Origin: JAVBOF01 sp031550915
GTDB taxonomy: Bacteria > Bacillota > Clostridia > Christensenellales > MGBC116941
Assembly: GCA_031550915.1 (NCBI GenBank)
Contig: JAVBOF010000129.1
Span: 1-7,895, forward strand
DNA length: 7,895 nucleotides
Direction: 5' to 3'
Each line of letters opens with the position of its first letter. Positions within the stretch are counted from its first letter, which is position 1. The translations under genes were made by a program, and so were the position numbers. Under the pieces are notes generated by a model. It saw nothing but the letters and a program-made list of their open reading frames with translations. It had not been told where the DNA came from and did no database searches. This document shows, one piece after another, positions 5,327-7,895 of this stretch.

Positions 5327-5743
5327 CTATAAGCCTCTGGCGGCTTCTGTCGCAAAATCGGCCGCCTTCTTTAAATCGGCGTCATTCGGGTGCCCTTTAT
5401 GCATTAAGGTGAACTCTCCACGGCAATAGAAACTGTTTTCGAGAACCGGAATACCTTTTTCTTTGAGCAGCTTAGCCATACCCGGATTCCCCTTTTTTAC
5501 GATGGCTGAAGTCCCAAACAAAGCAACGTTTTTCGCATTTGCGGGATCGAGCGCCTGAATATAGTTTTTTATGTTTTCGTCAAGCTCAAACCCATAGACG
5601 GAACCGCCTAAAAAGAGCAGGTCAACCGGTTCGGCAATTGCTTCCGAGCAGTCTTTCGCGCTCACTCCCACGGCCTTTGCAACGGCTTCGGCCACTTTTT
5701 TTGTGTTGCCTCCACGGCTAAAATATCTTACTGCGATGTTCAT
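5327..5743 (-). CDS. Flavodoxin-like protein
   Basis: The 138-residue protein has the flavodoxin layout. A first strand (IAVRYFS) leads to the FMN-phosphate loop SRGGNTKKVAEAVA (residues 9-22). Then come the strand LLFLGGSVYGF with the aromatic residue expected near the isoalloxazine ring (about 45-55), the strand VALFGTSA (73-80), and a last helix (DADLKKAADFATEAARG). It probably binds FMN and carries electrons in the cytosol. Its partner is not shown by sequence, but the peroxidase gene 12 bases downstream suggests supply of reducing power or redox repair. The start ATG is set by AGGAGGG with seven bases between. It is short compared with classical long-chain flavodoxins, and resembles the flavodoxin-domain proteins common in Clostridia. 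Confidence 0.85.
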   Translation of the reverse strand: MNIAVRYFSRGGNTKKVAEAVAKAVGVSAKDCSEAIAEPVDLLFLGGSVYGFELDENIKNYIQALDPANAKNVALFGTSAIVKKGNPGMAKLLKEKGIPVLENSFYCRGEFTLMHKGHPNDADLKKAADFATEAARGL

Positions 5744-5778
5744 ATCAATGCCCTCCTAAATATAGTTCGTTCGTGTTT

Positions 5779-6447
5779 TTACTGCTTAAGCTTATTTCTT
5801 GCGCCTGAATAGCCCATCCAAACGATCCACACATAGGCGCAGGTCTTGGGGATCATCAGCGTACCAAGCGCTGGGATACTGTCCGCCCATAACACGACGG
5901 GTAGATAGAAAGCAAAGCTCAATGTTATTGCCAGCCACATAAAGCGGTAAATTCTGTCATTTCCGCGTTTTGCCCCCTTGAAATACAAAACGATGATAAG
6001 TATTCCAAGCGCCACAAACGGCAGATTGCGGTATATGCCCCAGCTAAGCGGCGCGTCCACACTCATCCACTGGTTTTGCGGGAAAAGGCAAAGCGCGATT
6101 CTGGCCACCGCCAGCAGATAGACCGTTATCGTCAGCGCGCCCGTGTTTTCTTTTTTATACCTTGCCTGCCAAACATGATATAAGAGCACATAAAACACTG
6201 TCATCGTAATGGATGTGACCAGCTTGCCAAACCCCAGCGACGCGGCATGGTTAGCTACCCCGTCCGTCCACAGCGCATATATTCTCGGCACAAGATGAAA
6301 CGCGTCCCCGCAGCCAAGGACGATGGCCATGATACCAAAGAGCCTCCACTGCTTTTCTCCCTCTGACATACGTAAAATAAGAATACCCAAAGCAACAACG
6401 CCAATGAGATATGGTATTTCAAAAATAGGCTCCATAATTGCCTGCAT
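5779..6447 (-). CDS. Seven-helix integral membrane protein of unknown function
   Basis: The protein has 222 residues with about seven hydrophobic segments at roughly 9-27, 36-57, 72-93, 104-121, 140-158, 166-186 and 192-214. Polar loops carry clusters such as SEGEKQWR, ARYKKENT, FKGAKRGNDR, and the basic tail SGARNKLKQ. The positive-inside rule puts the C-terminus in the cytoplasm. Conserved-looking polar residues inside helices (GCGDAFHLVPR near residue 45, with Asp and His) could bind a ligand, metal or cofactor. I do not recognise the family. GGAGGAG lies five bases before the ATG at 6447. It follows the OhrR gene by 50 bases and precedes the flavodoxin gene by 35, so it belongs to the same operon, where a link to membrane redox or peroxide stress can be inferred but not shown. 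Confidence 0.85.
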   Translation of the reverse strand: MQAIMEPIFEIPYLIGVVALGILILRMSEGEKQWRLFGIMAIVLGCGDAFHLVPRIYALWTDGVANHAASLGFGKLVTSITMTVFYVLLYHVWQARYKKENTGALTITVYLLAVARIALCLFPQNQWMSVDAPLSWGIYRNLPFVALGILIIVLYFKGAKRGNDRIYRFMWLAITLSFAFYLPVVLWADSIPALGTLMIPKTCAYVWIVWMGYSGARNKLKQ

Positions 6448-6497
6448 GCATACTCCTCCTCGTGTCCAAGAGATATCAAATGAATGGCCGATTGGTG

Positions 6498-6923
6498 TCA
6501 GCTTCCTATCGGCTGAAGAAATTTATACAGAAGCTGATATAGGGTGCCTGCTTCCTCCTGGCTAAGATTAACGCAGCCCTGCATTTGCACGGGCACCTTT
6601 AATGCCCGCTCGCGCAGGGCTTCCCCTTGCGGCGTTATCGTAACGATCAGGTTCCGCTCGTCTTCCTTCGAGCGCCGCCTTGTTACAAGCCCCTGCTGTT
6701 CCAGTTTCTTCAAAAGCGGCGTAAGCGTGCCGGAATCAAGGTAAAGGCACTCGCCAAGCTGCTTTACCCCCACCGTTTTCTTTTCCCACATCACCATCAT
6801 GGTGATGTACTGCGTATAGGTAAGGCCAATTTCACTTAAGAAAGGCGTATACAGTTTCACCACGCCGCGCGCCGCCGCATACAGCGGAAAGCAAAGTTGG
6901 TTTTCCAGTTTGAGAGGATCCAC
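6498..6923 (-). CDS. ohrR: OhrR-type MarR family regulator (organic hydroperoxide sensor)
   Basis: The protein has 141 residues and is closely similar in pattern to Bacillus subtilis OhrR: the N-terminus KLENQLCFPLYAAAR, then LTYTQYITMMVMWE, and the winged-helix block CLYLDSGTLTPLLKKLEQQG followed by RRRSKEDERN. Cys11 stands where the peroxide-sensing cysteine sits, and Tyr25 and Tyr36 stand where the tyrosines hydrogen-bonding the reactive cysteine are found. In the family, cysteine oxidation releases the repressor from DNA and induces peroxide-detoxifying genes. The start is a GTG at 6923, six bases after GGAGG. A palindromic operator candidate lies directly upstream, and a peroxidase gene ends the same operon, both as expected for autoregulation. 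No ohr gene is in the window, so the peroxidase may replace it. Other MarR sensors are possible but fit less well. Confidence 0.88.
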   Translation of the reverse strand: MDPLKLENQLCFPLYAAARGVVKLYTPFLSEIGLTYTQYITMMVMWEKKTVGVKQLGECLYLDSGTLTPLLKKLEQQGLVTRRRSKEDERNLIVTITPQGEALRERALKVPVQMQGCVNLSQEEAGTLYQLLYKFLQPIGS

Positions 6924-6934
6924 CTGCCACCTCC

Positions 6935-6951
6935 TAGTTTTTATAAAACTA
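6935..6951 (-). promoter_or_regulatory. Palindromic operator candidate for OhrR
   Basis: TAGTTTT-TAT-AAAACTA has perfect 7-bp arms with a 3-base centre. It starts one base upstream of the GGAGG ribosome-binding site and touches the candidate -10. Position and symmetry suit repression by a MarR-family dimer. The sequence differs from the known B. subtilis OhrR box, so the assignment is by context. Confidence 0.55.
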
Positions 6952-6979
6952 AAATATCACACTTCGACACATAAATCAA
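6951..6979 (-). promoter_or_regulatory. Candidate sigma-A promoter of the ohrR operon
   Basis: On the - strand TTGATT (6979-6974) and TATTTT (6956-6951) are separated by exactly 17 bases. Each matches its consensus at four of six positions. The -10 overlaps the palindrome at 6935-6951, so bound repressor would block transcription. Confidence 0.45.
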
Positions 6980-7058
6980 GCTCTATTTAATTTTATTCAA
7001 TTAATCTATTTATTTAATAAATTGTCCAATTCGGGGTGCTGCCAAGGCCCATAGAAGA

Positions 7059-7083
7059 GGGCAACTTTTGCCCCTTGTTTTTT
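7059..7083 (+). terminator. Intrinsic terminator without an obvious upstream gene
   Basis: GGGCAA-CTT-TTGCCC forms a 6-bp stem and is followed by CTTG and six T. It works only on the + strand. No + strand gene ends nearby, since the region to the left is the AT-rich promoter area of the leftward ohrR operon. It may be left from a lost gene, end an unseen small RNA, or shield the methyltransferase operon from read-through. Confidence 0.45.
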
Positions 7084-7184
7084 GACAAATTCATACCTTA
7101 GATGGAGCCCATAAGGCGTTGTTTTACGGCATGGAATTTATAAAGCTTAGCGCAATTAGGTATCGCAGTACCATACTTTTGATT

Positions 7185-7193
7185 TGTTATTAT
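7185..7193 (+). promoter_or_regulatory. Candidate extended -10 promoter for the small ORF and methyltransferase
   Basis: TG-T-TATTAT is an extended -10 element. Its likely start point is near 7200, about 11 bases before the GGAGG ribosome-binding site at 7211-7215. No good -35 hexamer was found, so confidence is low. Confidence 0.3.
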
Positions 7194-7222
7194 GCATTTC
7201 GATTGTATATGGAGGTTTTTTT

Positions 7223-7348
7223 GTGATAACATCGAGTGTGAGATCAACATCTTTGAAGTCAAGAGCGGTAGACGGATATTACAAAGGCAAGATCGCCGCG
7301 CTTATGGTAATGATGGTTGCGGAATACCTGAAGGAACGGTTGAAATAG
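7223..7348 (+). CDS. Small ORF of 41 codons, unrecognised
   Basis: GGAGG at 7211-7215 is spaced seven bases from a GTG at 7223, and the frame ends with a TAG at 7346. The product is basic. It has a serine/arginine-rich start (MITSSVRSTSLKSR), then a helix IAALMVMMVAEYLKERLK that is hydrophobic on one side. The clear ribosome-binding site and the short distance of 31 bases to the methyltransferase support translation. It could be a true small protein, a leader peptide, or the start of a truncated gene. I do not recognise a family and assign no function. Confidence 0.35.
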   Translation: MITSSVRSTSLKSRAVDGYYKGKIAALMVMMVAEYLKERLK

Positions 7349-7379
7349 TATTTAGAGCTTTTGATATAGGAGTTATACG

Positions 7380-7895
7380 ATGGGAAATATTGATAAATTC
7401 GATGCTGTTGCAAACAGTTATGACACGCCGGAACGGATTGAGATGTCTAAAATAATAGCCGGAGCGCTGCGTCCCTGCATTGAGAACGGAAAGCATAAAA
7501 CCGCAATTGACTTTGGCTGCGGCACCGGGCTTATCGGCTTGGAGCTGTTAAAAGATTTCGATTCAGTATTGTTTGTAGATGCTTCACCCAATATGGCGCG
7601 GATAGCCGGGCAGAAAATACAGCAATCCGGCATTACAAACGCCGAGGTTCTTTGCTGCAACATCGAGGAAGATACACCGCCCGATTTGCACGCAGACTAT
7701 ATCATTATGGCGCAGGTGCTTTTGCACATTAAAAACATTGAACCGCTACTGACACAAATGTTTGTAATGCTGAATGAGGGCGGACATTTGCTGGTTGTTG
7801 ATTTTGATAAAAATGAAGAGATCGTGTCCGCAGATGTCCATAACGGGTTTGAGCAGGATAGCTTAATCTCCCTCTTAAAACGACTGGGTTTCAAC
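7380..7895 (+). CDS. Class I SAM-dependent methyltransferase (5' part, runs off the window)
   Basis: AGGAG at 7368-7372 lies seven bases before the ATG at 7380, and the frame stays open for 172 codons to the last base. Residues 1-40 form the usual N-terminal helices (FDAVANSYDTPERIEMS). Motif I for S-adenosylmethionine binding is AIDFGCGTGLIGLELL (about 42-57). The acidic residue that binds the ribose is Asp67 in LFVDASPNMA. Later motifs are the Asn-Ile-Glu-Glu turn, YIIMAQVLLHI (motif IV/post-I region) and LNEGGHLLVVDFD (motif V/VI). This is the UbiE/Methyltransf_11-25 group, which methylates small molecules. The substrate cannot be read from the sequence. The product is unlikely to be regulatory. 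About 30-60 C-terminal residues are probably missing. Confidence 0.9.
   Translation, partial: MGNIDKFDAVANSYDTPERIEMSKIIAGALRPCIENGKHKTAIDFGCGTGLIGLELLKDFDSVLFVDASPNMARIAGQKIQQSGITNAEVLCCNIEEDTPPDLHADYIIMAQVLLHIKNIEPLLTQMFVMLNEGGHLLVVDFDKNEEIVSADVHNGFEQDSLISLLKRLGFN

Noticed and set aside
6470..6515. Inverted repeat GCCGAT/ATCGGC near the ohrR stop as a terminator
   Set aside because: The arms are only 6 bp, the loop is long and no T-run follows on the - strand. The downstream genes appear to be in the same operon.
7126..7226. 31-codon hydrophobic ORF reading MEFIKLSAIRYRSTILLICY, overlapping the start of the 41-codon ORF
   Set aside because: There is no ribosome-binding site and the composition is that of AT-rich non-coding DNA. 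It also spans the candidate promoter.
7192..7455. 87-codon + strand ORF across the methyltransferase start
   Set aside because: It is in another frame than the methyltransferase, whose motif I and SAM-binding residues are clear. The product resembles no protein family and lacks a ribosome-binding site.
7697..7894. - strand ORF opposite the methyltransferase
   Set aside because: It is antisense to a well-supported coding region and has no own signals.
1..7895. CRISPR arrays, tRNA, rRNA, complete insertion sequences
   Set aside because: I saw no regularly spaced repeats, no cloverleaf or ribosomal signatures, and no transposase with terminal inverted repeats.

Overview
The window looks like chromosomal DNA of a spore-forming, low-to-mid G+C Firmicute, most likely a member of Clostridia. 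The support is strong purine-rich Shine-Dalgarno sites before almost every gene, GTG/TTG starts, an OhrR-type MarR regulator, WYL and GyrI-like proteins, and a candidate mother-cell sporulation promoter. I cannot name the species. The region is a patchwork: intact genes are separated by broken genes and by stretches that look like decayed mobile or accessory DNA.

Left part (1-1958, + strand). The last 38 codons of a membrane protein are followed by a WYL/YafY-type regulator (274-1176), a GyrI-like ligand-binding protein (1336-1800), and an isochorismatase-family gene that is broken by a stop at codon 4 and cut short (1812-1958). A ~91-bp repeat with two conserved hairpins occurs twice, once in the leader of the regulator and once in the leader of the GyrI-like gene. 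The regulator probably controls itself and its neighbour.

Middle part (1935-4780). On the - strand lies an orphan DUF5131 (phage Gp37/Gp68-like) protein with three cysteines. After about 330 bp of non-coding DNA with a long hairpin comes the most unusual gene of the window (2986-4311, -). It encodes 441 residues: an N-terminal SpaA/prealbumin-like beta domain with cysteine-rich repeats, then a helical region whose motif order matches domain I (pore-forming bundle) of Bacillus Cry delta-endotoxins. There is no signal peptide and no Cry domain II or III. Its upstream region carries a close match to the sigma-K promoter consensus, as expected for a parasporal or spore-associated product. Upstream of it, on the + strand, are two degenerate small ORFs, one with two frameshifts.

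Right part (4781-7895). A leftward four-gene operon runs OhrR regulator (6923-6498), 7-TM membrane protein (6447-5779), flavodoxin-like protein (5743-5327) and Cys-type glutathione/thioredoxin peroxidase (5314-4781). A 17-bp palindrome overlaps the candidate -10 and is the likely OhrR operator. The operon makes sense as a peroxide-responsive detoxification unit. To the right, on the + strand, come an intrinsic terminator without an obvious gene, a 41-codon small ORF and the N-terminal 172 residues of a class I SAM-dependent methyltransferase that runs off the window.
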